Assembly: GCA_030584105.1 (NCBI GenBank)
Contig: CP129491.1
Span: 682,001 to 746,000 of the forward strand
Reading direction: 5' to 3'
Source: UTCHB3 sp002050155
GTDB taxonomy: Bacteria > Bacteroidota > Ignavibacteria > Ignavibacteriales > Ignavibacteriaceae
DNA: 64,000 nucleotides
The notes under the pieces are model-generated. The model worked only from the letters and a program-made list of their open reading frames with translations. It was not told the origin of the DNA and searched no databases. Positions 56,116 to 64,000 of this stretch are shown here, in pieces. The translations under genes were made by a program, and so were the position numbers. Position 1 is the first letter of the stretch. Each line of letters opens with the position of its first letter.

Positions 56116-56448
56116 ATGGAATGGATTTTTCTTTTTATAGCAGGTTTGATGGAAATGGGCTGGCCCCTTGGGTTTAAACTTTCACAGGTTAACTCAAATG
56201 GTTCAGTTCGGTTTTGGTGGATTGTTTTCTCGGTGATCAGTATGGCAGGAAGTGGTTATTTTCTGTGGTTGGCGCAGCGAGATATATCAATTGGAACTGC
56301 TTATGCAATCTGGACGGGTATCGGTGCTGTGGGTACATTCGTGATAGGAATATTATTTTTTAAGGATATTGCAACCTTGGGGAGGATATTTTCCGCCTTC
56401 TTGATAATTGCAGGGATTATTGGGTTGAAATTAACAAGCTCTAACTGA
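56116..56448 (+). CDS. SMR family transporter, Gdx/SugE-like
   Basis: The ATG at 56116 starts at the first helix, giving 110 residues. An in-frame ATG five codons earlier is possible. Four membrane helices are visible. The essential Glu is E13 (AGLMEMGWPLGFKL), and GTAYAIWTGIGAVGTFVIGI in helix 3 plus GIIGLKL at the end match the guanidinium-exporter branch rather than EmrE. It works as a dual-topology dimer exchanging guanidinium or quaternary cations for protons. No guanidine riboswitch is evident in the ~200 bp upstream. Confidence 0.9.
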   Translation: MEWIFLFIAGLMEMGWPLGFKLSQVNSNGSVRFWWIVFSVISMAGSGYFLWLAQRDISIGTAYAIWTGIGAVGTFVIGILFFKDIATLGRIFSAFLIIAGIIGLKLTSSN

Positions 56449-56720
56449 GTTTAGTTGTTTAACGGGTTACCGGTTACTGAGGTAAAGGGGTTTACAGGTT
56501 ACTTAATTTAACGGGGTTAAGGGAAATCAGTATAATTGTGCCTCAGTAAAGGTAAGTAAAATTTTGTTACGGAGGGTAAGGTTTTAATTGAGAAAAATAC
56601 TGTAATTTCAGGAGAGTGGTGAAATATCAGGAAAGAGGTGAAGCAACCGAAAAAGTAAAGAGGTGGAGTAGCAGGAGAGAGGTGAAGTATAAGAAAACCG
56701 GTGAATAAAGAAGAAAGAAA
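56449..56720. repeat. Intergenic degenerate repeats between the SMR gene and tRNAs
   Basis: After the SMR stop there are GGGTTACCGGTTACTGAGG-like units (56463-56520). From ~56609 there are about five GGAGAGAGGTGAAGTAT-like units. No gene is supported. Confidence 0.5.
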
Positions 56721-56809
56721 TGGTGCCGAAAGCCGGGGTCGAACCGGCACCTGGTGTGAGCCAGACCGGATTTTGAGTCCGGCGCGTCTGCCAATTCCGC
56801 CATTTCGGC
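56721..56809 (-). tRNA. tRNA-Leu(CAA)
   Basis: On the minus strand the acceptor arms are GCCGAAA/TTTCGGC, with discriminator A and an encoded CCA (56721-56723). The anticodon stem-loop is CCGGA-CTCAAAA-TCCGG (anticodon CAA). The long variable arm is TCTGGCTCACACCAGGT, and the T loop is TTCGACC. Confidence 0.95.
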
Positions 56810-56813
56810 ATCC

Positions 56814-56847
56814 CAAAAAAAGTGGACCATGGTCGGTAACATGGTCC
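56814..56847 (-). terminator. Hairpin with T run between tRNA-Phe and tRNA-Leu
   Basis: On the minus strand GGACCATG-TTACCGAC-CATGGTCC is followed by ACTTTTTTT, placed just downstream of tRNA-Phe and just before tRNA-Leu. It is either a terminator of tRNA-Phe or a processing signal. Confidence 0.7.
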
Positions 56848-56851
56848 AATG

Positions 56852-56924
56852 TGGGCAGGGACGGAATCGAACCGCCGACACAAGGATTTTCAGTCCTTTG
56901 CTCTACCGACTGAGCTACCTGCCC
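56852..56924 (-). tRNA. tRNA-Phe(GAA)
   Basis: On the minus strand the acceptor arms are GGGCAGG/CCTGCCC with discriminator A. The D arm is GCTC-AGTCGGTAGA-GC, the anticodon loop is CTGAAAA (anticodon GAA), and the T loop is TTCGATT. The length is 73 nt and no CCA is encoded. The 269 bp beyond it (56925-57193) contain no gene. Confidence 0.95.
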
Positions 56925-57193
56925 CTAAATCAAAATAATTTAGACTTCGAATTTACTGATTTCACAAATATCTTACAATAGTTTAATCAAAAACTAAAAA
57001 AAATATTTTTTTACCACTTCTTTTTAGCTGTTTTTGCATGAAAATGGTCAGAAAACGGGGGGTGTTTGAACCCAAAATAAAAGAGAATAATTCAAAGGTT
57101 TTATAAATTAATCCCGAGAATTCATAAATTAGGTTCTTGTTTAAAAAAAAGTTTTAAATGCGCCAATCACCCAAAAGCGTAAGATCGGTTTAG

Positions 57194-57793
57194 ATGATAT
57201 TACCAAACCAATTGACTGTTTTAAGGATCATTCTTACTCCCTTCGTTGTTTTTTTCATGTTAGGGCAGGGGCGTTATTACAGTGAAATAGCTATAATAAT
57301 ATATATAGTTGCTGCACTTACAGATTGGTACGACGGTTGGTTGGCGAAAAAATTTAACTATTTCACGAATTGGGGAAAGGTTTGGGATCCGATAGCCGAC
57401 AAAGTATTAACCGCCGGCACAATGATTTCGTTAGTATATTTAGAAGTGATCCCCTGGATACCTGTCGCGGTGATTTTGCTAAGGGATATATTTATTACGG
57501 GGTTTCGGTCGTATGCCGAGCATGTAAGAAAGCCGTTTCCAACCAGCCGTTACGCAAAAGTTAAAACTTTCATCGAGATGGTGTATTTAAATTTCGTCTT
57601 AATCTCATTTTTATTGGAAAAATCGGAAGTGCTGCCTGATGGGTTGCGGAAATTTTTTGGAATGCTGCTGGTTGATGAAGTTGTTTTTTGGGGTTTAATT
57701 GTGGTTATGCTGCTTACGGTTCACTCGGCATACCTTTATGTTAAAGAGAATTTCAATTTGTATAAAGATTTGATTAAAAATGGCAGGTCTTAA
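57194..57793 (+). CDS. pgsA: CDP-diacylglycerol-glycerol-3-phosphate 3-phosphatidyltransferase
   Basis: This 199-residue inner-membrane CDP-alcohol phosphotransferase makes phosphatidylglycerol phosphate. The signature D44-W-Y-D47-G-x2-A-K ... G61-x3-D65-x3-D69 is present, with Lys replacing the usual Arg after Ala. The N-terminus MILPNQLTVLRIILTPF is typical of PgsA. It overlaps pgpA by 14 bp, so the enzyme of the next step is translationally coupled. Confidence 0.95.
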   Translation: MILPNQLTVLRIILTPFVVFFMLGQGRYYSEIAIIIYIVAALTDWYDGWLAKKFNYFTNWGKVWDPIADKVLTAGTMISLVYLEVIPWIPVAVILLRDIFITGFRSYAEHVRKPFPTSRYAKVKTFIEMVYLNFVLISFLLEKSEVLPDGLRKFFGMLLVDEVVFWGLIVVMLLTVHSAYLYVKENFNLYKDLIKNGRS

Positions 57794-58253
57794 CCCGATT
57801 CACAAGTTTTTAGGTAGTGGTTTTTTAACGGGGTATCTCCCGGGACCCACCGGCACCTACGGAAGTGTGGTTGCACTTCTGATTTATCTGATACCGGGGG
57901 TTGAAAATATCTATATATTATTACCGCTAATTCTTGTAAGTTCGATATATGGGATTTGGGTTTGTGGGAGATTTGAGCAACTTTACGGAAAAGACCCCAA
58001 AGAAGCAACAATCGATGAATTTGTTGGAATGTGGATAACTTTAGTTATGGTTCCGAAAGAACCTGTATTTCTGATAGTTGCGTTTTTAATCTGGCGATTT
58101 TTGGATATAGTAAAACCATACCCGGCGAGGAATTTTGAAAATTTCAGTGGCGGGTTGGGTGTAATGGCTGACGATATTATGAGTGGGGTTTACTCACTCG
58201 TGATTGTGCATACAGGGATGGCATTATACAAATACTGGACAGGAGTTGTTTAA
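57780..58253 (+). CDS. pgpA: Phosphatidylglycerophosphatase A
   Basis: This 157-residue inner-membrane phosphatase removes the phosphate from phosphatidylglycerol phosphate to give phosphatidylglycerol. Conserved motifs are GSGFLTGYLPGPTGTYGS at the N-terminus, ATIDEFVGMWITL in the middle, and FLDIVKPYPARNFENFSGGLGVMADDIMSGVYS, which bears the catalytic Asp cluster. The start lies inside the 3' end of pgsA. Confidence 0.95.
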   Translation: MAGLNPIHKFLGSGFLTGYLPGPTGTYGSVVALLIYLIPGVENIYILLPLILVSSIYGIWVCGRFEQLYGKDPKEATIDEFVGMWITLVMVPKEPVFLIVAFLIWRFLDIVKPYPARNFENFSGGLGVMADDIMSGVYSLVIVHTGMALYKYWTGVV

Positions 58254-58266
58254 ATAGAGGAAAGGT

Positions 58267-59523
58267 ATGAGAGCACAGATTATCTCAATCGGCGATGAGC
58301 TACTGATTGGTCAGACGGTAAACACCAATGCGTCATTTATTGGCAGCCGTCTTGCAGAAATTGGTGTTGAGGTAAATAAAATTGTTACTACTTCAGATAA
58401 CCTTCATGCCATACATGAAGATTTGCGAAATGCATTAAAAGCTGTTAATTTAGTTATTGTTACCGGTGGGCTGGGCCCCACACACGATGATATTACCCGC
58501 GATGCAATCTGCAGTTTTTATAACTGTGAGTTGCGCGAGGATGAGGATGTTCTTAACGATATTAGGGAAAGATTCCGGCGTTTCGGCAGAGAGTTGACGC
58601 CCACCAATCTTGATCAGGCGAAGGTTCCGGCTTGTTGTGAACCGATAAGAAACCCTAACGGCACAGCCCCCGGCTTTTGGATTAAGCACGAGGGTCAGAT
58701 TGTTGCTGTAATGCCCGGCGTTCCTCGTGAGATGAAAGCGATGATGGAAAATTTTGTTATTCCCAATATTCGTTTGAATTTTGGTACGGAGCTTAAAAAT
58801 GTACATCGGATAAACTTGCTTACTACCGGAATTGCGGAATCGAATCTTTTTGATAAGCTAAACCCAATAGATGATGTGTTGCCGGATGTAAAAGTTGCAT
58901 TCCTGCCTAATCTTTCGGGTGTTAAAATCAGGATTACAGGCGAAGGCGCAACCCCTGAGGAAGCCCGCACTAAGGCAGATGCCGCAACGCAACAAATAAA
59001 GCTAAGGGTCGGAAGGTATGTTTACGGTGAAGGCGATGTGGATCAGGCTGAAATAATCGCTAAGATACTGAAAGAAAGGCAACTTACAGTTGCAACAGCT
59101 GAATCGTGCACAGGGGGTCACATTGCTGACATGCTGACTGACATCCCGGGGAGCAGCGAATATTTTGAGCGCGGTGTAGTTTCTTATTCAAATGCTTCTA
59201 AAGTTGAAATTTTGCAGGTGGATGAAGACCTGATTCAGGATAAAGGTGCGGTTTCAAGTGAAGTTGCTGAACAGATGGCTAAAGGGGTAAGGTCAATTTC
59301 CGGCAGCGATCTTGGGCTTTCTATTACCGGTATTTTGGGACCAAAAGGCGCAACCCCGAACAAACCCGTAGGGTTGGTTTTTATCGGCGTGGCTTCTTTC
59401 GATAAAGCCGTTGTTAAGCAGTTTAATTTCGGCGGTAACAGATACGAAAACAAAATCAGAGCTGCACATGCTGCTTTAGAGATACTTCGCAGATTCATTC
59501 TGGGGATTTCAATTGAAACATAG
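58267..59523 (+). CDS. cinA: CinA family protein: MoaB-like domain plus nicotinamide-nucleotide amidase
   Basis: The protein has 418 residues. The N-terminal MoCF/COG1058 domain (AQIISIGDELLIGQTVNTNASFIG, VTGGLGPTHDDITRDA) is an ADP-ribose pyrophosphatase in characterised homologues. The C-terminal PncC domain (~255-410, TVATAESCTGGHIADMLTDIPGSSEYF, with the Ser in AESCTGG) deamidates NMN. It starts 13 bp after pgpA (AGAGGAAAGG ribosome-binding site) and overlaps thpR by 11 bp. The cinA-recA linkage is widespread. Confidence 0.96.
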   Translation: MRAQIISIGDELLIGQTVNTNASFIGSRLAEIGVEVNKIVTTSDNLHAIHEDLRNALKAVNLVIVTGGLGPTHDDITRDAICSFYNCELREDEDVLNDIRERFRRFGRELTPTNLDQAKVPACCEPIRNPNGTAPGFWIKHEGQIVAVMPGVPREMKAMMENFVIPNIRLNFGTELKNVHRINLLTTGIAESNLFDKLNPIDDVLPDVKVAFLPNLSGVKIRITGEGATPEEARTKADAATQQIKLRVGRYVYGEGDVDQAEIIAKILKERQLTVATAESCTGGHIADMLTDIPGSSEYFERGVVSYSNASKVEILQVDEDLIQDKGAVSSEVAEQMAKGVRSISGSDLGLSITGILGPKGATPNKPVGLVFIGVASFDKAVVKQFNFGGNRYENKIRAAHAALEILRRFILGISIET

Positions 59524-60238
59524 GCTCTTCTTTGCCTTAGATTTTACGCAGGATTTCAAGGAGCAGGTGTTTGAGATTGGTTATCAGGCACTCTCTTCCA
59601 CGGGGATCAGATCAATCCCGGCGGAGAACCTGCACATCACTCTTAAATTTCTCGGTGATACGGAGGAAAAACTGATTCCGGAGTTGGTTTCACGGGCTTC
59701 ATTCTTATCCGAACTGTGTGATTTGCCTATGAAGTTTACACGGCTCGATTTGTTTTTCAGAAATCATATCCCTTCAGTATTTTTATTGCGCGGCGAAAGC
59801 AACGAGGCAGTTGAGGGCACGCCATTGGCTGAAGGTAATTCAACGGTAGGAAGTACATCATCTGATGAAAGTAATACAAAAGTGGAAAGTACATCAACAA
59901 CCGGTATTGATCCGGCGGTCGGCACGGCTCTCGCAACAGATAAAGAGTCAGCTAATGACATCACTACAGCCCGGGGTAGTAAGCTTCGAAGAATAGTTTC
60001 AAAGCTTGATGAAATCTGTTCAGAATACGGTTTTGCAAAAGAAAAAAGAGCATATTTACCACACATCACTTTTGCCCGGATCAAGCGACATCCGGGCGCT
60101 GAGTTTATTACAAAAATTAAACAACATCCGCCCCTTGATATTCAGACCGAGGTTGAAAGCGTTGTTCTGTTCAAAAGCGAGCTGACTGAAAGGGGGCCTA
60201 TTTATACAATATTGCATCAATTTAGGAGTCAGAAATGA
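59513..60238 (+). CDS. thpR: RNA 2',3'-cyclic phosphodiesterase (2H family) with low-complexity insertion
   Basis: The TTG start at 59513, inside the cinA 3' end, gives 241 residues. The first H-x-T motif is LHITLKFLGDT (H41/T43) and the second is PHITFARIKR (H184), the 2H phosphoesterase pair. Members are usually ~180-190 residues. The excess is a Ser/Thr/Glu/Ala-rich, probably disordered stretch at about residues 93-158 (TVGSTSSDESNTKVESTSTT is part of it) between two core strands. The stop overlaps the recA start (ATGA). Confidence 0.9.
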   Translation: MKHRLFFALDFTQDFKEQVFEIGYQALSSTGIRSIPAENLHITLKFLGDTEEKLIPELVSRASFLSELCDLPMKFTRLDLFFRNHIPSVFLLRGESNEAVEGTPLAEGNSTVGSTSSDESNTKVESTSTTGIDPAVGTALATDKESANDITTARGSKLRRIVSKLDEICSEYGFAKEKRAYLPHITFARIKRHPGAEFITKIKQHPPLDIQTEVESVVLFKSELTERGPIYTILHQFRSQK

Positions 60239-61251
60239 GTGACACCCGAGAAGTAAAAAACAAAATTATTGAAGATACAATTGCTAATATTGAGAAATCG
60301 TTCGGTAAGGGGGCTATTATGCGCTTAGGGGACGGTATCGTTAACAAAGTGGAGGCGATTCCCACGGGCGCGCTTTCTTTGGATAGAATATTGGGAATTG
60401 GCGGCATACCAAGAGGCAGAATAACTGAAATTTACGGACCCGAGTCAAGTGGGAAAACTACCATTTGCCTTCATGTGATTGCTGAAGCACAAAAAATGGG
60501 CGGAATTGCAGCTTTTATTGATGCGGAGCACGCTTTGGATATAAATTACGCAAAACGGCTTGGGGTTGACACAACAAACCTGCTGCTTTCACAGCCTGAT
60601 TTTGGCGAACAGGCGCTCGAAATTGCCGATACTTTAGTTAGAAGTAATGCAATTGATATAATAGTGATTGACTCTGTTGCCGCTTTAGTGCCAAGGGCAG
60701 AGATTGAGGGGGAAATGGGGGACTCCCACATGGCAGTACAGGCGCGGTTAATGTCGCAGGCACTAAGGAAATTGACGGGCGCCATTTCCCGCTCGAAAAC
60801 TGCGGTTGTTTTCACAAACCAGCTGAGGAGCAAAATCGGCGTTATGTTTGGTAACCCGGAAACAACCACCGGCGGCAATGCTTTGAAGTTTTACGCATCG
60901 TTAAGGATGGATATCAGGCGTATTGCACAAATCAAAGAGGGAACTGAAGTGATCGGTAACCGAACAAAAATTAAAATAGTTAAAAGTAAAGTTGCCGCAC
61001 CTTTCAAAGAGGTGGAGTTTGACATTCTCTATAATGAAGGGATTAGTAAATCAGGCGATTTGATCGATCTGGGCGTTGATACAGGGATAATTAAGAAAGG
61101 CGGCAGCTGGTTTACTTACGATGAAGACAGGTTCCAGGGCAGGGAGCAATTCCGTCAAAAATTGATGGAACAACCCGATTTGTACGAAAAACTTGCAAGG
61201 GATGTGAAAATTAAAATCGGGATGCTAACCGAAGAAGAACCGGAACAATAA
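60235..61251 (+). CDS. recA: Recombinase RecA
   Basis: This 338-residue ATP-dependent strand-exchange protein handles homologous recombination and the SOS response. It has Walker A GPESSGKT (68-75), VIDSVAALVPRAEIEGEMGDSHMA, QALRKLTG, and loop L2 NQLRSKIGVMFGNPETTTGG. AGGAG precedes the ATG, which overlaps the thpR stop by 4 bp. No obvious SOS operator lies next to it. Expression may come from a promoter upstream of cinA. Confidence 0.99.
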   Translation: MSDTREVKNKIIEDTIANIEKSFGKGAIMRLGDGIVNKVEAIPTGALSLDRILGIGGIPRGRITEIYGPESSGKTTICLHVIAEAQKMGGIAAFIDAEHALDINYAKRLGVDTTNLLLSQPDFGEQALEIADTLVRSNAIDIIVIDSVAALVPRAEIEGEMGDSHMAVQARLMSQALRKLTGAISRSKTAVVFTNQLRSKIGVMFGNPETTTGGNALKFYASLRMDIRRIAQIKEGTEVIGNRTKIKIVKSKVAAPFKEVEFDILYNEGISKSGDLIDLGVDTGIIKKGGSWFTYDEDRFQGREQFRQKLMEQPDLYEKLARDVKIKIGMLTEEEPEQ

Positions 61252-61256
61252 AATTT

Positions 61257-61290
61257 GGGGCATCCGCAAGATGCCCTTTGTTTTTTTTAT
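61257..61290 (+). terminator. Rho-independent terminator after recA
   Basis: GGGCATC-CGCAA-GATGCCC is followed by TTTGTTTTTTTT, 7 bp beyond the recA stop. It partly separates recX from recA. Confidence 0.9.
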
Positions 61291-61411
61291 TAGCGATTTA
61301 ATTTCAAAGATTTTTTTTTGTTTTATTTTAATAAATGCTCAAAGAATTTTTGTTATTTGAAGCGAACGAGAAAAGAATTTTTCGAGATAACACCAATGCT
61401 TTCAGGCAGTT

Positions 61412-62056
61412 ATGGATACGATACTAAACATCAGTTCTAAGAACGAAAAAATGGCAACAATTGAATTGCAGGGAGGGCAGTCTTTAACCGTTCCGAAGGT
61501 TTTGGTATATGAAAAAGGTTTCCGCAAAGGTGACGAACTTTCCGAGGAGAACATCGAAGAATTGGCTTTCGAGAACGAGCTGTTCCTGTGTGAGATGAAA
61601 GCATTGGACTATTTAGCCCGTCGGCTCCATTCAAAAAGTGAACTGCGCAGAAAATTGTATCAAAAGCGTTTTTCTAAACCGGTTATAGATTCCATTATGG
61701 AAAAATTAACCGATCTGCGATACCTTGATGACAGAAAATATGCCGAACTTTTAATCAACGAATCACTTAACCTTCGGCATGATGGGACGGGAAAAATTCG
61801 TGAACGATTGATGGCAAAGGGAATCCCGAGGGAAATAGCAGAACATGCGCTTTTGTTTACAGAAGCGCGTTCGTTTGAAGAAGAAAATATTTCGATAATC
61901 GGGCAAAAGAAACTTGCTTCTTTACAACGGAGATTTTCGGATAACCGAACGATATATCAGAAACTTACGGCATATTTAATATCAAAGGGCTTTTCATTCG
62001 ATTCGGTGAAACAATTTATAAGAAACGAAGATCAAGGGGCTGAGTTGGAAGATTAA
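61412..62056 (+). CDS. recX: Regulatory protein RecX
   Basis: The protein has 214 residues. Three-helix RecX repeats are visible: ALDYLARRLHSKSELRRKLYQKRF, then LRYLDDRKYAELLINESL ... GTGKIRERLMAKGIP, and a C-terminal QKLTAYLISKGFSFDSVKQFIR. RecX binds the RecA filament and limits its activity. The position just after recA supports the call. A ~60-residue N-terminal beta-rich extension precedes the repeats, as in other Bacteroidota members. Confidence 0.93.
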   Translation: MDTILNISSKNEKMATIELQGGQSLTVPKVLVYEKGFRKGDELSEENIEELAFENELFLCEMKALDYLARRLHSKSELRRKLYQKRFSKPVIDSIMEKLTDLRYLDDRKYAELLINESLNLRHDGTGKIRERLMAKGIPREIAEHALLFTEARSFEEENISIIGQKKLASLQRRFSDNRTIYQKLTAYLISKGFSFDSVKQFIRNEDQGAELED

Positions 62057-62129
62057 ACTCTTCCTTTATTGACTCGCAAAAAATCTGTATATTTAAAACT
62101 GATTTTACTTCAAATTCGAGGAACATCTA

Positions 62130-63530
62130 ATGTCGAAATACGACCTTGCCATCCTGGGCGGAGGCCCCGGCGGATATGTAGCTGCAATCAGAGCCGGGCA
62201 ATTGGGTTTTAAGACCGTAGTAATTGATAAAGATAATCTGGGCGGTATTTGCCTGAACTGGGGGTGTATTCCCACAAAATCTCTCCTTAAAAACGCTGAA
62301 ATTTATGATACACTTACAAACCGAAGTGGTGAGTTTGGTATTTCTTTTAAGGAACTGAACATCGACTTTACTAAGGTGATTAAGAGGAGCCGCGACATTT
62401 CTTCGCGTATCTCAAAAAATGTTGAGATGTTGATCAATAAAAATAAAGTTGACAGAATCAGAGGTTTTGGCAAATTAACAAGCCCAAAAACAATCGACAT
62501 CCTTGATGAAGAAGGAAAAACCACACAGACTATAGAAGCCGGCAAAATAATTATTGCCACCGGTGCGAGACCCCGCGGCGTGCCTTCGATTCCGGTTGAC
62601 AGAAAAGATATAATCACCAGCACCGAAGCAATGAGCCTGCCGGAGCTGCCCGAAAGCATGGTAATAGTCGGCGCAGGTGCAATAGGTATTGAGTTTGCAT
62701 ATTTCTATTCGGTACTTGGCACAAAAGTGACTATTGTTGAGATGCTGGATAGAATATTGCCGATAGAAGATAAAGATATCTCAAATGAACTGGCAAAATC
62801 ATTCCGTAAACGGGGTATAGAAATTCACACCGGCGCAACTGTAGAATCTGCCACGCCGGGTGAAGGCGGTGTAACGGTAATAATCAAAAAAGGTGAAGAA
62901 AAAATTGAGCTGAAAGCGGATAAAGTGCTATCAGCAATAGGAGTTACGGGGAATGTTGAAGGCATTGGTTTAGAAGAAATTGGAGTTGAACTCTTCAAAA
63001 ATCATATAAAAGTTGATAAAAACGACTACTCAACTAATATAAAAGGCGTTTATGCAATTGGCGATGTAATTGGGCCACCCTGGTTGGCTCATGTTGCAAG
63101 TGCAGAAGGCATTCACTGTGTTGAAAAAATTGCCGGTCTAAACCCAAACCCGGTTGACTACGGAAATATTCCGGGCTGCACCTATTGCCAACCACAGGTT
63201 GCAAGCATAGGCATGACCGAAGAGAAAGCGAAAGAAATGGGGTACACCGTTAAAATCGGCAGATTTCCGTTTATGGCTTCCGGAAAAGCTTTTGCAATCG
63301 GCGAACGGGAAGGATTCGTAAAGCTTGTTTTTGACGACAAATACGGCGAACTGCTTGGAGCGCATATCATTGGGTCGGAAGCAACGGAAATGATTGCCGA
63401 GTTAGGCATCGCCCGTGCTCTTGAAGCCACTTATGAAACCATTATTAAAACTGTGCACGCACACCCGACATTATCAGAGGCGATAATGGAAGCGGCGGGC
63501 GTGGCAAACGGCGAGGCAATTCATATCTAA
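62130..63530 (+). CDS. lpdA: Dihydrolipoyl dehydrogenase (E3)
   Basis: This 466-residue FAD enzyme re-oxidises the lipoyl group of 2-oxoacid dehydrogenase complexes or the glycine cleavage system. It has the N-terminal FAD loop GGGPGGYVAAIRAGQLG, the redox disulfide GGICLNWGCIPTKS (C41/C46), the NAD loop GAGAIGIEFAYFY, the second FAD motif YAIGDVIGPPWLAHVA, and the catalytic dyad in HPTLSE (H445/E450). The ribosome-binding site is CGAGGAA. lipB follows directly, so lipoylation and lipoyl oxidation are encoded together. Confidence 0.97.
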   Translation: MSKYDLAILGGGPGGYVAAIRAGQLGFKTVVIDKDNLGGICLNWGCIPTKSLLKNAEIYDTLTNRSGEFGISFKELNIDFTKVIKRSRDISSRISKNVEMLINKNKVDRIRGFGKLTSPKTIDILDEEGKTTQTIEAGKIIIATGARPRGVPSIPVDRKDIITSTEAMSLPELPESMVIVGAGAIGIEFAYFYSVLGTKVTIVEMLDRILPIEDKDISNELAKSFRKRGIEIHTGATVESATPGEGGVTVIIKKGEEKIELKADKVLSAIGVTGNVEGIGLEEIGVELFKNHIKVDKNDYSTNIKGVYAIGDVIGPPWLAHVASAEGIHCVEKIAGLNPNPVDYGNIPGCTYCQPQVASIGMTEEKAKEMGYTVKIGRFPFMASGKAFAIGEREGFVKLVFDDKYGELLGAHIIGSEATEMIAELGIARALEATYETIIKTVHAHPTLSEAIMEAAGVANGEAIHI

Positions 63531-63531
63531 G

Positions 63532-64000
63532 TTGCTGTTTTATTCGGACCTCGGCTTAGTTTCGTACCAAGAAACCTGGGACTTGCAAAAGACCCTGCTT
63601 ACCCAAAGACTGGAAGGAACAATAGAAGATACACTTCTGCTGCTTGAACATCCGAATACATACACACTTGGTAAAACGGCTGACCGTGCTAATTTAGTCG
63701 GCTCCGATGAGTATCTTGCGGAAAAACACATAGATGTTTTTGAGATCGACAGGGGTGGTGACATTACTTACCATGGGCCCGGGCAGCTGGTCGGGTACCC
63801 GATTATCAATCTGCAAAACTGGAAACCGGATACACACCTTTACCTTAGAACCATCGAAGAGATGATTATAAATGTTTTACGGCAATATGGTGTGGAATCG
63901 GGGCGGAAACCGGAATATACCGGAGTGTGGGTCGGCGAGGCTAAAATTGCGGCTATTGGAATAAAAATAAGCCGGTGGATAACGATGCACGGTTTTGCGT
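63532..64000 (+). CDS. lipB: Octanoyl-[acyl carrier protein]:protein N-octanoyltransferase, partial
   Basis: The TTG at 63532, one base after the lpdA stop, opens a frame that runs off the window (156 codons seen). FYSDLGLVSYQETWDLQ is the usual LipB start. LLLEHPNTYTLGKTADRANL and DRGGDITYHGPGQLVGYPI are the family core, and GVWVGEAKIAAIGIKISRWITMHGFA contains the catalytic Lys with its AAIG-x-K context. The enzyme moves octanoate from ACP to the lipoyl domain for LipA. The C-terminus lies beyond the window. Confidence 0.95.
   Translation, partial: MLFYSDLGLVSYQETWDLQKTLLTQRLEGTIEDTLLLLEHPNTYTLGKTADRANLVGSDEYLAEKHIDVFEIDRGGDITYHGPGQLVGYPIINLQNWKPDTHLYLRTIEEMIINVLRQYGVESGRKPEYTGVWVGEAKIAAIGIKISRWITMHGFA

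Overview
The window looks like chromosome from an Ignavibacteria-type member of the Bacteroidota/Chlorobi/Ignavibacteriota (FCB) group. The evidence is seven secreted-protein genes whose C-termini carry or carried a type IX secretion (T9SS) type A sorting domain with the YPNPFNPST/ET signature, a GH97 remnant, Bacteroidota-style TAnnTTTG promoter candidates, TolC/RND/outer-membrane genes typical of a Gram-negative, and moderate to low G+C. The assignment is inference from gene content only; no rRNA is present.

Layout. 1-7.1 kb: a leftward hydantoinase/oxoprolinase-type ATPase (cut by the window edge) with a transporter, then murB, an outer-membrane-like protein, a VOC protein, a small exported protein and a leftward GNAT enzyme. 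7.4-26.2 kb: an accessory block bracketed by two co-oriented tRNA-Ser genes (GGA and CGA). It holds a short CRISPR-like repeat pair, a GH97 pseudogene and a tandem array of large T9SS cargo genes of three kinds: two related seven-blade FG-GAP propellers (A/E type and B type) and a ~1,320-1,370-codon enzyme-plus-beta-helix type (C/D). The order is A-B-C-D(C-like)-E(A-like)-relic of B. Two full IS3-family insertions (1,397 bp, 4-bp target duplications) split B and D, a 261-bp internally deleted copy sits in the B relic, and C and D each carry an in-frame stop. Only A and E remain intact.

26.5-39.3 kb: MATE efflux, a PspC/LiaF-like envelope pair, an uncharacterised Cys-motif protein, an unusual 1,377-residue TPR plus triple CbbX/SpoVK-type AAA+ protein, groES-groEL under a consensus promoter overlapped by a perfect CIRCE operator, and a beta-helix T9SS protein. 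39.6-43.9 kb: a compact A+T-rich three-gene leftward cassette (NERD nuclease-helicase, unknown protein, RecQ-like helicase) that looks like an uncharacterised DNA-defence or repair module and is the best candidate here for an undescribed system.

44.5-64 kb: mostly housekeeping genes. These are tpx, an AI-2E-family permease, asnS, an LMW-PTP/fructosamine-kinase pair (probable protein deglycation), a UPF0316 protein, a TolC-adaptor-RND efflux operon, a Gdx/SugE-like SMR protein, tRNA-Leu(CAA) and tRNA-Phe(GAA). A rightward run follows: pgsA-pgpA (both last steps of phosphatidylglycerol synthesis), cinA-thpR-recA-recX (overlapping genes), lpdA and lipB (lipoate-linked, cut by the window edge).

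A recurring oddity is that the noncoding DNA just after several stop codons consists of degenerate short tandem repeats (units of about 19-37 bp), in two cases overlapping the stop codon itself.
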